Source: a virus. From it: a DNA stretch of 23,723 nt. The stretch covers positions 1 to 23,723 of IMG/VR virus record IMGVR_UViG_3300044825_000668, one strand, 5' to 3'. Shown here one piece after another: positions 6,484-15,256 of the stretch. Each line of letters begins with the position of its first letter. The first letter of the stretch is position 1. Under the pieces are notes generated by a model. That model searched no databases. It was not told the DNA's origin and saw only the letters and a list, made by a program, of their open reading frames with translations. Position numbers and translations under genes: made by a program.

Positions 6484-6851
6484 TGCCTTACAAGGATCTA
6501 AAGGACCCAAAACGAAAAGAAACATACAAACGATACTACGCAAAACACGGATACAAAGTAAAAGCTGCTACTGCCAAACGCCGCAAAGAAGCACGGGAAA
6601 AATGGCAAGATTATAAGAAAACTTTGTATTGTGTAGAGTGTGGGCAAAAGCACCCTGCAACTTTAGATTTTCACCACGTTATCAAAGATGATAAAAAAGT
6701 AGTCACGGATTTAATTAGAAACGGACAGCTCAAACGAGCCATGGAAGAAGTCCAAAAATGTGTTGTTTTATGCGCAAACTGCCACCGCATTCATCACTGG
6801 GAAGAAATAAGAGCTAAAAGAAAAGCTAAAAAAGCAGCAAGAAAGAAATAA
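6483..6851 (+). CDS. HNH homing-type endonuclease
   Basis: 122 aa from ATG 6483, which overlaps the TGA of the previous gene; a TTG at 6480 is in frame but unlikely. A basic helical N-terminus (KRKETYKRYYAKHGYKVKAA) precedes the HNH core: C50-VE-C53, then LDFHHV (H64/H65 with the preceding Asp) and CVVLCANCHRIHH (C97, C100, H104). The paired cysteines bind structural zinc and the His cluster is catalytic in this family. Free-standing HNH genes in phages cut DNA and spread as mobile elements; some assist packaging. Position in an inverted cassette inside the late module favours a mobile role, by inference. Confidence 0.85.
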   Translation: MPYKDLKDPKRKETYKRYYAKHGYKVKAATAKRRKEAREKWQDYKKTLYCVECGQKHPATLDFHHVIKDDKKVVTDLIRNGQLKRAMEEVQKCVVLCANCHRIHHWEEIRAKRKAKKAARKK

Positions 6852-6875
6852 AAAACCCCACCTGGTAAGGTGGGG
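6850..6875 (-). terminator. Rho-independent terminator of the capsid operon
   Basis: On the minus strand the stem CCCCACC / GGTGGGG with loop TTACCA is followed directly by TTTTTT. The 7-bp G/C-rich stem plus U-tract is a classic intrinsic terminator. It lies 26 nt past the major capsid gene stop. On the plus strand the same stem follows the HNH gene but has no U-tract after it, so it acts mainly on the minus-strand transcript. Confidence 0.9.
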
Positions 6876-6900
6876 CTTCTCGTTGGAACAAGGACCTTGT

Positions 6901-7809
6901 TTAGGCGCCTTGTGAACCAAACATACCGAGAGGATCGGACCAGCCGAAGCTATAACGCTCACGAGCCTTGTAACGTACGTTACCAGTATCGAAGTCACCG
7001 TCCATAGAATTCTGGAGCGGAACACGAACGAAATGCTTCATACCGTTAGGTACATCAGTGGTCAAGTACCAAGCATTGGTGTCGGTCAAGAAGTGGTTAA
7101 TGGTATAACCCTCTGGAATCGAACCGTTGTTCTTGATTGCATTGATGTCGTTGTCGTTTGTACCAACACGGAGTTCGGTTTCTAGCAAACGAGTTGCAAC
7201 GAACTGCAGTGCAGGTGGAACAATCAACTTACGTGGCTTAGCAGCGATCAACAGACCACGCTCATCAGTCCACAAGCTGATTTGAATAACGGCGGCTTCC
7301 AAAGAAGTCTCGTTAAGGTCAGCAGGGGTTGTTGGAACGTTGCTGTTAACACCACCAGATACGAGCGGATGGTTAGCGTTAAATAAAGAAACGCCGTCAC
7401 CACCTGGGTATCCGTTGTCAAAGCCGTTGTTTAATACAGAAGCAGCACGGACTTGCTTGGTATAAGCCATGGAACGAGCGAGTGCCTTGGTATAACGAGC
7501 TGAGAGGCTGTCATACAAGTTATCTTCAATAGCTTCTTCAGTTAAGCTGAAGCCTTGAGCGATCGTTACGTGGGTATAGCGAGCTGTCCAAGCCTCTTGA
7601 CCATTGTCATAAGCAATTGGTGCACCCTCGTTTTTCACGGGAGCAGCACTAAAACCTGATAACTTGGTCTCTTCTTCGAAGGAACGCTCAGAGGTCTCGG
7701 TTTCGTAGATCTCTTTGTGTTCTTCACCATATCTTGCATACTCTAAGCCAAACAAAGCGTTAAGGCCCGGTAGCAACTCTTTAAGTAGTTGTGCACGAGA
7801 AATAGCCAT
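6901..7809 (-). CDS. Major capsid protein
   Basis: 302 aa. It starts MAISRAQLLKELLPGLNALF, continues with ARYGEEHKEIYETETSERSF and ETKLSGFSAAPVKNEGAPI, and ends RERYSFGWSDPLGMFG. This layout fits the HK97-fold major head proteins of the Mu gpT-like type: an N-terminal helix, an extended-loop region around EETKLSGF, and LFNANHPLVSGG about the middle. The strong AAGGAG with 7-nt spacing and the last position in the head operon before a terminator fit high expression. Confidence rests on family recognition plus position after portal, scaffold and decoration genes. It forms the icosahedral shell. Confidence 0.85.
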   Translation of the reverse strand: MAISRAQLLKELLPGLNALFGLEYARYGEEHKEIYETETSERSFEEETKLSGFSAAPVKNEGAPIAYDNGQEAWTARYTHVTIAQGFSLTEEAIEDNLYDSLSARYTKALARSMAYTKQVRAASVLNNGFDNGYPGGDGVSLFNANHPLVSGGVNSNVPTTPADLNETSLEAAVIQISLWTDERGLLIAAKPRKLIVPPALQFVATRLLETELRVGTNDNDINAIKNNGSIPEGYTINHFLTDTNAWYLTTDVPNGMKHFVRVPLQNSMDGDFDTGNVRYKARERYSFGWSDPLGMFGSQGA

Positions 7810-7820
7810 TTATATGCTCC

Positions 7821-8450
7821 TTAAGCTGTGTAATCGTTAGCCTCACCAGCAACTAAGTACTGATGATTGTTGAACTTAACTACAACTTCACGGAAAGTCG
7901 TAGCGCTTGCTGCAGTATCAGGTACTACGGCAATAACACGTAGTGGGAGAGCTGCTGCATTGCCTTGTGCATTAGTTGCATAGACAGATACACCAGAATC
8001 ACCAGTGGTGTTAGAACCAGAACCTTGACGAACTGCAATGTTAGTACCAACGATGCTTTGGTTAACAGTAGTAACGGTAGCGTTACCGCTGAAAGTTACA
8101 GCAACTTTGAAAGCAGCCATAGGATCATCAACTACGTAAGCAATAGCGCTGGTAGCAGCAGCATTGCCAGGATAGTATTGAGCCTGAACGGTTTGACCTT
8201 GAGCGTTAACATACTGAACACCAACAAAAACACCAACGGTGTTGTTTGCAGCGGCGGTAGTAGAGTCAACAGTTACGGTCGATTTTTCAATCTCGCCACC
8301 TGCAGCAATACGGACGATGTCGCCGTTGTAGATTGGGGTGTTATAAGCAGAGTCGATAGGAATCTGACGAATAGCACCGGCATAGGGTAGTCCATCTACA
8401 CGGTTAATCGGCTGTAAGCCGTAGGGAGCTGAAACGGTTGGATAAGCCAT
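7821..8450 (-). CDS. Head decoration or structural protein (PYGLQPINRVDG-type)
   Basis: 209 aa, beta-rich and Ala/Thr/Val/Asn-rich. The N-terminus reads TVSAPYGLQPINRVDGLPYA, then PIYNGDIVRIAAGGEIEKS, NNTVGVFVGVQYVNAQGQTV, a pattern common to phage structural proteins placed directly before the capsid gene. It is 11 nt upstream of the major capsid protein gene and has a strong AGGAG. A decoration protein stabilising the shell is the likeliest role; a second capsid-associated protein is the alternative. Confidence 0.75.
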   Translation of the reverse strand: MAYPTVSAPYGLQPINRVDGLPYAGAIRQIPIDSAYNTPIYNGDIVRIAAGGEIEKSTVTVDSTTAAANNTVGVFVGVQYVNAQGQTVQAQYYPGNAAATSAIAYVVDDPMAAFKVAVTFSGNATVTTVNQSIVGTNIAVRQGSGSNTTGDSGVSVYATNAQGNAAALPLRVIAVVPDTAASATTFREVVVKFNNHQYLVAGEANDYTA

Positions 8451-8472
8451 TTATAAACTCCTAAATTAAAAA

Positions 8473-8922
8473 TTAAGAACCTTTTCCAAAGGAACTTGTA
8501 GTTTTCTGTTCATTAAACAGAGGCATACGAGTGTCGCTTTGGCGCATAAGAGTGTTCTCAACAGCTTCCATTTGAGCGTTAGATTGAGCGGAATAATATT
8601 TGTTCCGTTGCTCAACAAACTCAACAGGAGTCTTGCAGAGTAACAACCCGCCAATCTCAATATTGTCTTTATATCGACTATTGGGATCGACTAGCATTTG
8701 AAATTTTGGTTGTTCTTCAATACGTACAGGTTCCCATCCTTCTCTGAGTTTGGCAGATAAGTTACGTGGGTCTGCTTGATTTAAAGATGCAACACGAATC
8801 CACCGGTAAGCATAACCAGCCTGTTTGTCGGGTTCTGGTAATAACTCTGGAGGAGCCCAATGCGTGGGGCGCTCCACTGCGGTGCGTTTGTCTAATTCAC
8901 GAGTCAGTCTGTTTTCAGCCAT
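8473..8922 (-). CDS. Head-module protein of unknown function (WAPPELLPEP / GYAYRWIR)
   Basis: 149 aa from ATG 8922, which has GGAGG 6 nt upstream; an in-frame start at 8955 lies inside the scaffold gene. It contains THWAPPELLPEPDKQAGYAY, RWIRVASLNQADPRNLSAKL, REGWEPVRIEEQPKF and YKDNIEIGGLLLCKTPVEF, ending in a helix NAQMEAVENTLMRQSDTRM. This is a conserved hypothetical in the head module of environmental phages, between scaffold and capsid. The conserved Trp/Arg-rich core suggests a folded domain binding another head protein. Its start overlaps the scaffold stop by 8 nt. Role not established. Confidence 0.75.
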   Translation of the reverse strand: MAENRLTRELDKRTAVERPTHWAPPELLPEPDKQAGYAYRWIRVASLNQADPRNLSAKLREGWEPVRIEEQPKFQMLVDPNSRYKDNIEIGGLLLCKTPVEFVEQRNKYYSAQSNAQMEAVENTLMRQSDTRMPLFNEQKTTSSFGKGS

Positions 8923-9916
8923 TTGAAGCCTCCAATTTACGTTGTTCACGGGCATAAATCTCTGGTGTTAGTCCTAATTTCTTAATTAGGGCCATCTGGG
9001 TCTGTTTTAGACGTACCTGTTTGGAGGACGTCGACCTAGTCGCCGGAGCTACAACCGTTGCGGGCTTTGCTTTTGCTTGAGCTGTTTGTGGCTCTGCTTC
9101 TGGCTCTGCCTGACTACTTTCTTCCTCGGTATCGAAATACTCTGGAAACTTTTTGCGCATTGTTTTGTCAATGTGCTTGAAGTACTTATCGGTGCCTACG
9201 ATTGTTGGACCATACTCATCAATAAGTTCTTCATGAATACCTACAGCAAAATTTGACATGGCTTTTTTGGAACCATACCAAGGATTTTCATCCAACCAAG
9301 CTTGTGTTTTGGCATCAATCTTGGGAGCTTCTTGCTGCTTTTGTGTTATTTGTACATCATTTTCCTGCTCTTGTAAAGCAGATGGTTTGAAGTTCTTAGC
9401 TTGCTGTGCTTTGAAAGTAGCTTCTGAGACTTTGGCTTGAGCTTCTACAATCCGCTCCGTATCACCAGAATCTAATGCTTCTTTATATTCACGCTTAGCC
9501 ATAGCTAGTTCAGCCTCGGCTGCGTTTTGCACAGTTTCGATATAAGTCTTTTCACCGGCGGTATATTGAGCACGAAGCTTTTTATTCTCGTCGGCTAGGC
9601 GTTGTGCAAGTGCAATAGCTTCTTGTTGTTCACGCAAAGCTGCTTCTTTAGCACGACGCTCATCGTTCCAAACCTTCTTATATTGCTTGATACGCTCCTT
9701 CTGAGCTCTGGGATCTAGCTCTTCTTGGTCTTCATCAGCAACTTCCAGCTTTTTAACAATTTCCTCTGGCATCGGCTTAACATTCCGATCTTCAGGGGGT
9801 GTGTCATCCTCGATGATGTACTCAGGTTCATCCGCTGCAGCTTCCTGCTCTACGGGTTTACCCTTAGTTTCTTGCTCATCGGGAAACTTAAATTCTTCTT
9901 TTTCCATTTCAGGCAT
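8915..9916 (-). CDS. Scaffold-like head assembly protein
   Basis: 333 aa, acidic, low in hydrophobic core, with long predicted helices. The N-terminal 60 residues are Glu/Asp/Pro-rich. Residues about 80-175 form a coiled coil (KQYKKVWNDERRAKEAALRE, EAELAMAKREYKEALDSGD). A Pro/Ala/Gln linker precedes a basic tail with RLKQTQMALIKKLGLTPEIY. Composition, length and position between portal and capsid match phage scaffolding proteins, which template the procapsid and are then expelled or cleaved. No protease domain is seen, so a separate protease would be needed if cleavage occurs. AAGGAG precedes the ATG. Confidence 0.75.
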   Translation of the reverse strand: MPEMEKEEFKFPDEQETKGKPVEQEAAADEPEYIIEDDTPPEDRNVKPMPEEIVKKLEVADEDQEELDPRAQKERIKQYKKVWNDERRAKEAALREQQEAIALAQRLADENKKLRAQYTAGEKTYIETVQNAAEAELAMAKREYKEALDSGDTERIVEAQAKVSEATFKAQQAKNFKPSALQEQENDVQITQKQQEAPKIDAKTQAWLDENPWYGSKKAMSNFAVGIHEELIDEYGPTIVGTDKYFKHIDKTMRKKFPEYFDTEEESSQAEPEAEPQTAQAKAKPATVVAPATRSTSSKQVRLKQTQMALIKKLGLTPEIYAREQRKLEASNG

Positions 9917-9927
9917 GATTTAGCTCC

Positions 9928-10386
9928 TTATATAAATTTACGGGTTATGCCACGTGGATCCTCAACAACGGCCTCTACCGAGTCGTCATTAATAATCCTG
10001 AACTCTTTGCCATGAATAACTAGGCGAGTTCCGGCATTCGGTCTTACTAAAACAAAATCTCCGGGCTTACACCAAGGTCCTGTTGGGAACCTAGATGGGT
10101 CCTTATAACAATCCGGACCAAGTTCAATTACGAAAAGAATCGTAGTAAGAATCTCGTCCTTCTTGATTAAGTCATCCGGTTTAAATAGCTCAGACCCCTC
10201 AAATTGCTTTTCCACGTCGGGGATAGCGCATAGGATGCGATAGCCTTGTGGTTTAGGAAGCTGTCTGCCTCTTTGCTCAATGGGAATGTACTCATCGCTG
10301 TTGATCGATGGCATCGGGTTTCCAAGAGCGTCTGTTATTACTATTTGCTTCTTATCGGGGTTTGTGCCGATGAAGGCTTCACTCAT
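9928..10386 (-). CDS. GroES-like (Cpn10 / gp31-type) co-chaperonin
   Basis: 152 aa from ATG 10386 (GGAG 7 nt upstream; an ATG at 10416 lies further inside the previous gene). An N-terminal extension of about 50 residues precedes the Cpn10 beta-barrel: GYRILCAIPDVEKQFEGSEL, LFVIELGPDCY, KPGDFVLVRPNAGTRLVIHG, KEFRIINDDSVEAVVEDP. The stretch GSELFKPDD aligns with the GroES mobile loop, where a hydrophobic tripeptide contacts GroEL. Phage co-chaperonins such as T4 gp31 adapt host GroEL to fold the capsid protein. Location between portal and scaffold supports that role. Insertion of WCKPGD and a PSRFPTG loop makes it longer than host GroES (about 97 aa). Confidence 0.8.
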   Translation of the reverse strand: MSEAFIGTNPDKKQIVITDALGNPMPSINSDEYIPIEQRGRQLPKPQGYRILCAIPDVEKQFEGSELFKPDDLIKKDEILTTILFVIELGPDCYKDPSRFPTGPWCKPGDFVLVRPNAGTRLVIHGKEFRIINDDSVEAVVEDPRGITRKFI

Positions 10387-10573
10387 CAGATTTCTCCAAT
10401 CTTTGTTTAAGGTCACTTATTTCTGAAAGTGCAATCAGCAGACCTTTTATCTGACCGCACATGTGTTGGTACTCGTCGTAGTTTTTGGCTGCGCCGGCAC
10501 CTAGACTCTCTTCCAGGGATTTGGCCTGTTCACCTAGCTTTTGGGCTAAGTGGTCGAGATATTTATCAATCAT
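10379..10573 (-). CDS. Small helical protein between portal and co-chaperonin
   Basis: 64 aa, almost entirely predicted helix: MIDKYLDHLAQKLGEQAKSL, GAGAAKNYDEYQHMCGQIKG and LLIALSEISDLKQRLEKSDE. The heptad-like pattern suggests a dimeric coiled coil. Its start overlaps the portal stop (ATGA) and its stop overlaps the co-chaperonin start by 8 nt, so it is co-translated with both. Function unknown. A portal-associated or assembly factor is suggested only by position. Confidence 0.7.
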   Translation of the reverse strand: MIDKYLDHLAQKLGEQAKSLEESLGAGAAKNYDEYQHMCGQIKGLLIALSEISDLKQRLEKSDE

Positions 10574-13056
10574 TTACGTTTCTCCGTAGCACGGGTGCGT
10601 GCCATTTGATCTCTAGACTTGGCAATATCTACACCAATCCTAGTTCCTTCAAGCTGCTGCTTAGCAACAAGATTTGCCTTGTCTTGCTCAGCTTTAGCTC
10701 CAATCTGTGCTCCAGCAATTCGCTCTTGCGACTTGATACGCTCTTCTTCAAGTCTAATCTGGTCGGCTTTAGCTGCGGCATCAACTGCAAGTTTTCTTTC
10801 TTTAATACCAACTTCTGCCTGCTTAATCTGAAGTTCTTGCTGTTGCATTTGAATAATCGGATCTTGCGCTGCTTGCTGTGCGGCTTGAGCAGCTGCTTCG
10901 TTTTGATTGCGCTGCAACAACATTTGTGCAGCTTGTGCTGCCAGTTGTGATACACGTACTTCAAGTTCTTCTGGCATAACCTTGTCATCATCCTCATCGT
11001 TTGGATGATATGGCAAGTCAATACCCATCTGAGCTTCCATCTGTTTGCGATACTCAAACGCAATATGCTCATTAATATGAGCCATCATTGCAGCCTGCAT
11101 AGCTTGAGCGTTGGGGTTTTGTCCAACTAACTGCATAATCTTTGGATCTTGTATAGCAGCCATATGCGTTGCAATGTGTGCTGGATGATCTTGATATAAG
11201 AATGCTTTAACTGGCTTCATCATGAGAATGTTCTGATTCTCAGTGATGGGGTCCTCAGGCTTTTGGTCCTCAGGTAACTTAACTAGCTTCTGAGCATTTT
11301 TAATACCCAACACATCAAGCATCTGGCGATGGAGTTGTGGGAGGTTATATATCTGTGGTGCACCTTGAGCTAGCTGCAATACAGCTTGGTATTGTGTAAT
11401 CTTCTGAGCCATGGTTGCTGCGTTTGGGTCAGAGACTGGAATGACATCGACGTTGTCATAGTCACTCTTCTTAGCACGTGGGCTACCAACATCTGGTTCG
11501 TAAGTGTAGGTATCTGGAGTGTAATCCCTAATGATGTCTCGAAGTAACCGAAGCTCCTCTTTGAATGAATAGTGGATGCGGGCTTGTACAGCGGACATTA
11601 CTTTCAATGTACGCTCCAGAATCGCTAATGTTGTTCCAACCGGTGCTTGCGCACTCATGTCGGAAATCTGAAGATCTGCTGCAGAAGCAAAGCGACGACC
11701 TTCTTCGATGATCTTATCCATCAGCCCAGCTAATACCATGCTAGGTTCTTTGTACGGTAATGGTAAGAAGTTATCCCGCATTGTTCCAGCGGGTACATCT
11801 ACATCACGCCACTCTCCTGGTGCTATCGGCGTGTCATCTCCTTTGACTCGCATGCCCCGAGCTTTGAAGCCGCCTGGTAAGTTAGACAAGCTTCCTGCAT
11901 CAACCAATTGCCGGAGGATTGAAGTACCAGATTTAGCAAACGCCCCGATGAGGTGAATAAGACCAAAGCAGTAGAAACCAAAACCGGGAATATAACCATA
12001 ATGCACAAAATGCGAACGCTTCTTCTTATGCTCATCTTCTGGCCTCCAGTTACGACGAATGGCAAGAATAGTACCATTAGCCTTCTCGATGGTGACGATG
12101 TAGGGTAGTGCTATACCTGTCGGCTTACCATTTTTGTCTACATCTTCATATCCGTCTAAGTCCAGATCTACCTGCATTTCAAGGAGCTTGTAGCGATCAT
12201 CTACTGACGCTCTAAAGCCCATCTTCTCTGCAATCTTCTTCTCTACTTCATCGAACGCATCAACAGGTTCTGGCAACTCGACATCACGATAGAAGCCTGC
12301 GTGTTGCAACTTCTTAACCTCATTAGGAGTCTTGCGCATAACATGCGTGACTCGTGGTGAACTAGCTAAATCAGTTGCACCATAAGGCACAACCAAATCT
12401 TCCGCCGGTACAAACATTGACACTTGTCGCCCAAGACTTGGATCAAAATAAACTTTTTTGAACGCATTACCAGATAGTCCCAAGCCCCAGAGCATGCGCT
12501 CATGCTCAGGTCTAAACTCAGGCATTTTTTCTGTGAGTTGATAGTTCATGTCATCACCAACTCGTTCAGCAGCGTCTTTCTTTTCTTGGGTTTCTTTACC
12601 AATAATGACGGTCTTTACTGGACCCATGGCTGGGAATGTCTCCATAATGGTCTCTGCTTGAAAGCGCACTAGAGTCTCGGATAGTAGTGGGTGATACACA
12701 CCACATGCGCCTTCCCATGGCTCAGCACGTTCTTCAATAGTCATACCTAATAGTTGTAGCCCATCTACGTATGTCTGCATCCAGTCTTTGCGGCTACTGA
12801 TGTCTTCATCAAAGTCACCCGCTAACTCACTTGCCAGCATTTGTAACTTGTCTTCACTCATGTACTCGGCTAAGTTGGCATCAAAGTCCTTATCACTAGG
12901 CTCTTCCTCTTCGATACGCAAGATGGGTTGCCCATCAATACCAATCTCAACGGCTTCTGGATCTTCGATCTCAATCTCGATCTCCGGACCTTCTTCAAGA
13001 ATCGGCATTGCGCCTAACCCCATCGGGGCTTGTGATAGTGCTTTATCTATTGCCAT
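10570..13056 (-). CDS. Portal protein with long Gln/Ala-rich C-terminal helix
   Basis: 828 aa. The core carries portal landmarks: PWEGACGVYHPLLSETLVRF, MLWGLGLSGNAFKKVYFDPS, FVPAEDLVVPYGATDLASSP and GTTLAILERTLKVMSAVQA. The family is the P22-type large portal that forms a dodecameric ring for DNA entry and tail attachment. From about residue 640 the protein is Gln/Ala-rich and then a long charged helix (IQMQQQELQIKQAEVGIKER and onward to EKRK at the end). This agrees with the elongated helical barrel of P22-like portals. The N-terminus is acidic (EIEIEIEDPEAVEIG). It lies directly downstream of the large terminase. Confidence 0.9.
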   Translation of the reverse strand: MAIDKALSQAPMGLGAMPILEEGPEIEIEIEDPEAVEIGIDGQPILRIEEEEPSDKDFDANLAEYMSEDKLQMLASELAGDFDEDISSRKDWMQTYVDGLQLLGMTIEERAEPWEGACGVYHPLLSETLVRFQAETIMETFPAMGPVKTVIIGKETQEKKDAAERVGDDMNYQLTEKMPEFRPEHERMLWGLGLSGNAFKKVYFDPSLGRQVSMFVPAEDLVVPYGATDLASSPRVTHVMRKTPNEVKKLQHAGFYRDVELPEPVDAFDEVEKKIAEKMGFRASVDDRYKLLEMQVDLDLDGYEDVDKNGKPTGIALPYIVTIEKANGTILAIRRNWRPEDEHKKKRSHFVHYGYIPGFGFYCFGLIHLIGAFAKSGTSILRQLVDAGSLSNLPGGFKARGMRVKGDDTPIAPGEWRDVDVPAGTMRDNFLPLPYKEPSMVLAGLMDKIIEEGRRFASAADLQISDMSAQAPVGTTLAILERTLKVMSAVQARIHYSFKEELRLLRDIIRDYTPDTYTYEPDVGSPRAKKSDYDNVDVIPVSDPNAATMAQKITQYQAVLQLAQGAPQIYNLPQLHRQMLDVLGIKNAQKLVKLPEDQKPEDPITENQNILMMKPVKAFLYQDHPAHIATHMAAIQDPKIMQLVGQNPNAQAMQAAMMAHINEHIAFEYRKQMEAQMGIDLPYHPNDEDDDKVMPEELEVRVSQLAAQAAQMLLQRNQNEAAAQAAQQAAQDPIIQMQQQELQIKQAEVGIKERKLAVDAAAKADQIRLEEERIKSQERIAGAQIGAKAEQDKANLVAKQQLEGTRIGVDIAKSRDQMARTRATEKRK

Positions 13057-13067
13057 ATACGCCTGCC

Positions 13068-14639
13068 TTATACGTTGTAGTAACCTTTGTTACGTCTGGA
13101 TCTAAACTCTAGTGGCTCGTCTTCTTCATCGGAGTCTAGCGGTATAAACCCACCTCTTCTAAACCGCAGCATCGCTTGGGTCATCGAGTCAACCAAGTCA
13201 TCATGGTCTCCGCTTGGAAACGACGCTACCTCTTCAACTAATTCTTCCGCCCACGAGGTATTTGGAACCCAAACCCTCCCACTTGCAAATATATCAGCAA
13301 CTGCGTTCAAACGGGCAATTTTATCGTTACCTTTTGATGGAACGTATTCCTGAACAGGTATACCCATTTGTCTAAGTTCAAATACTAGTGGTGCCCCCGA
13401 CGCTTTAGCTTCTACTATTAGACAGTCTGGTTCCCACTCTTTATAGTGTTCCATCGCTTTCTGTTTTAGCTCTGGAAACTCCATCCGCTCTTTAAATGCA
13501 TTGAGCAGAATTATATTCGGGACATCTATCCCTCTAGCGTTGGGTTGGTAGAACACTCCCCAAGTAGTACAAGCGCAGTAGTCTGACCGCTGAGTCTTCA
13601 AAAACGCCGTATCCCAAGACTGTATAGTGAACTCGCAAAACGGCGGCGTCTCATGCTCCCAGATATTCCACCATTCTCGTTTAATGATTGCGCTCACGTC
13701 CGAGGTCGGCGCTTGCATATATTGTGCCATCCACTTGGCATTGGGCAACTCGGTCTTTAGAGCAGTTAACTCCTTTAAACTCCAAAAGTCAGGCCACAGC
13801 GGCAAGCCATCGGGCAAAATTGCAGGAAACTCAATGACTTCCCACTTCTCACCACTGCGTTGTTCGGCGGCTTTTACTACTTGTGCAGTCAAATCCTTCT
13901 TTGACCACCGTGTCATCACAATAATGATGGATCCCCCTGGTTGTAGACGCTGACGAGGGCCTGATGTATACCACTCATATACTTTGTCATAGACTTCTGG
14001 GTTGCTCTCGGCTAAGGTTGCCTCTTGTTCCGAGTGAGGGTCGTCAATAATGAGGATATCCGCACCTTTACCCGTGACAGCACCACCCACACCGATAGCA
14101 AAATAGTCTCCCCCCTTGTTTGTTGCCCACCGCCCAGCAGCTTTAGAGTCAGCCTGTAGTCCAACTCCAGGGAAGATAGTCTTATAAACGTCGGAGTCCA
14201 CAAGATTACGGACTTTACGTCCGAAGCCAACTGCAAGCTCGGCTGTATGAGAAGTCTGAATAATCTTTTTCTGTGGATACTTACCCAAGAACCAAGCTGG
14301 TAACAAGTATGAAGCAAACTCAGACTTAGTATGACGAGGAGGCATGTTAATAATAAGTCGCTTACACTCTCCAGCCGCAACTCGCTCAAAGGCTGCTGCC
14401 ATTTCATCGTGGTGGGCTCCTTCTATAAAGTTAGGCCAGACTTTTTTGACAAAAGCCATGAAATTATCTTGCGCATCCTCGGTATCCACCTTTTCTACGG
14501 TGTCACCAAGCTTCTCATACCAAACACGCAGGTCAGCTTCGCCTAAATTATCTAAGTTATCAGCTAAAAACTGTAATTCAGCCGGAGTTAAATCGACTTT
14601 TTCGACTTTTTGTATATTTTGAGAAACAATTTGGCTCAT
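13068..14639 (-). CDS. terL: Terminase large subunit
   Basis: 523 aa. ATPase motifs: Walker A variant PPRHTKSE at residues 100-107 (after RLIINM), Walker B ILIIDDP at 195-201, and VMTRW (241-245) as motif III. Nuclease residues of the RNase H-like domain: D343 (SWDTAF), E410 (LIVEAKASG) and D481/D484 (GDHDDLVDS). All expected catalytic acids are present. It pumps DNA into the procapsid at the portal and cuts concatemers. The start overlaps the stop of the upstream gene (ATGA). Packaging type (headful or cohesive) cannot be told from this alone. Confidence 0.95.
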   Translation of the reverse strand: MSQIVSQNIQKVEKVDLTPAELQFLADNLDNLGEADLRVWYEKLGDTVEKVDTEDAQDNFMAFVKKVWPNFIEGAHHDEMAAAFERVAAGECKRLIINMPPRHTKSEFASYLLPAWFLGKYPQKKIIQTSHTAELAVGFGRKVRNLVDSDVYKTIFPGVGLQADSKAAGRWATNKGGDYFAIGVGGAVTGKGADILIIDDPHSEQEATLAESNPEVYDKVYEWYTSGPRQRLQPGGSIIIVMTRWSKKDLTAQVVKAAEQRSGEKWEVIEFPAILPDGLPLWPDFWSLKELTALKTELPNAKWMAQYMQAPTSDVSAIIKREWWNIWEHETPPFCEFTIQSWDTAFLKTQRSDYCACTTWGVFYQPNARGIDVPNIILLNAFKERMEFPELKQKAMEHYKEWEPDCLIVEAKASGAPLVFELRQMGIPVQEYVPSKGNDKIARLNAVADIFASGRVWVPNTSWAEELVEEVASFPSGDHDDLVDSMTQAMLRFRRGGFIPLDSDEEDEPLEFRSRRNKGYYNV

Positions 14640-15256
14640 TTGACCTCTTTAACCTCAACGTCAACCGCTTCTTCTTTTGGTTTTAGCTGCGCTAGACGAC
14701 TTTCTGTCTTACTTTTGTTCTCAATCTGTTGTTTTTGCATAAGTTGTGCAATTCTTTCCTTAATCGCAGCCTTCAACTCCTCGCTAGTGCGGTGCGTAAT
14801 AGTGATTTCAGCACGCTCAGTGAACAAATCTGATGCTTTTCCTAGTAATTCCAAGGCTTTGAGCGCTGTTTTGTTATCTTCGTCCTTGCTAATTTCCATC
14901 AATCTGTTGACTACGATGGTCCGAACCTGAATTTTGTCTGCGACAACCTGCTTTTCGTACTCAGATATATAGTCACCCAGTTTTAATGCCACATTGACAT
15001 TCTTTAACGCAACTTCGTTTGCGCCGGGTTTCTTATCTTTATCTTCTTGTGCTGGGTCTACCTGCATACGCTCGAACATTTCTTTAGCTTTTGCGTCTTC
15101 TTCAGGCGACACGCTAGTCTCGAGGCCGAGTTCTCGTAGCAGAAGTGCAGTGTTACCGGCGATCTTGGCTCGCTCAGTCATATTTTTGCCACCCTTACTA
15201 TAGTGCGGGGCAACAGGTATCGGTTTGTCGAGGTTTGGCTCAACGGGTATAGGCAT
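14636..15256 (-). CDS. Putative terminase small subunit
   Basis: 206 aa from ATG 15256 (AAGAAGG 4 nt upstream). An ATG at 15181 with AAGGGTGG upstream is an equally good start and would remove a Pro-rich 25-residue head (PIPVEPNLDKPIPVAPHYSK). The remainder is helical and charged: IAGNTALLLRELGLETSVSP, NVALKLGDYISEYEKQVVAD, MEISKDEDNKTALKALELLG, ELKAAIKERIAQLMQKQQIE, with a basic tail. It is the first gene of the late operon, overlapping the large terminase start, the usual place of the small subunit. The ALKALELLGKASDLFTER segment resembles known small-terminase oligomerisation regions. Confidence 0.65.
   Translation of the reverse strand: MPIPVEPNLDKPIPVAPHYSKGGKNMTERAKIAGNTALLLRELGLETSVSPEEDAKAKEMFERMQVDPAQEDKDKKPGANEVALKNVNVALKLGDYISEYEKQVVADKIQVRTIVVNRLMEISKDEDNKTALKALELLGKASDLFTERAEITITHRTSEELKAAIKERIAQLMQKQQIENKSKTESRLAQLKPKEEAVDVEVKEVK

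Noticed and set aside
10629-11072. 147-aa minus-strand frame inside the portal gene
   Set aside because: Cys/His/Lys/Leu composition of a shifted Gln/Ala-rich coding region; it lies entirely within the portal gene.
14012-14407. 131-aa minus-strand frame inside the large terminase gene
   Set aside because: Leu/Ser-rich shadow of the terminase frame, which carries all catalytic motifs.
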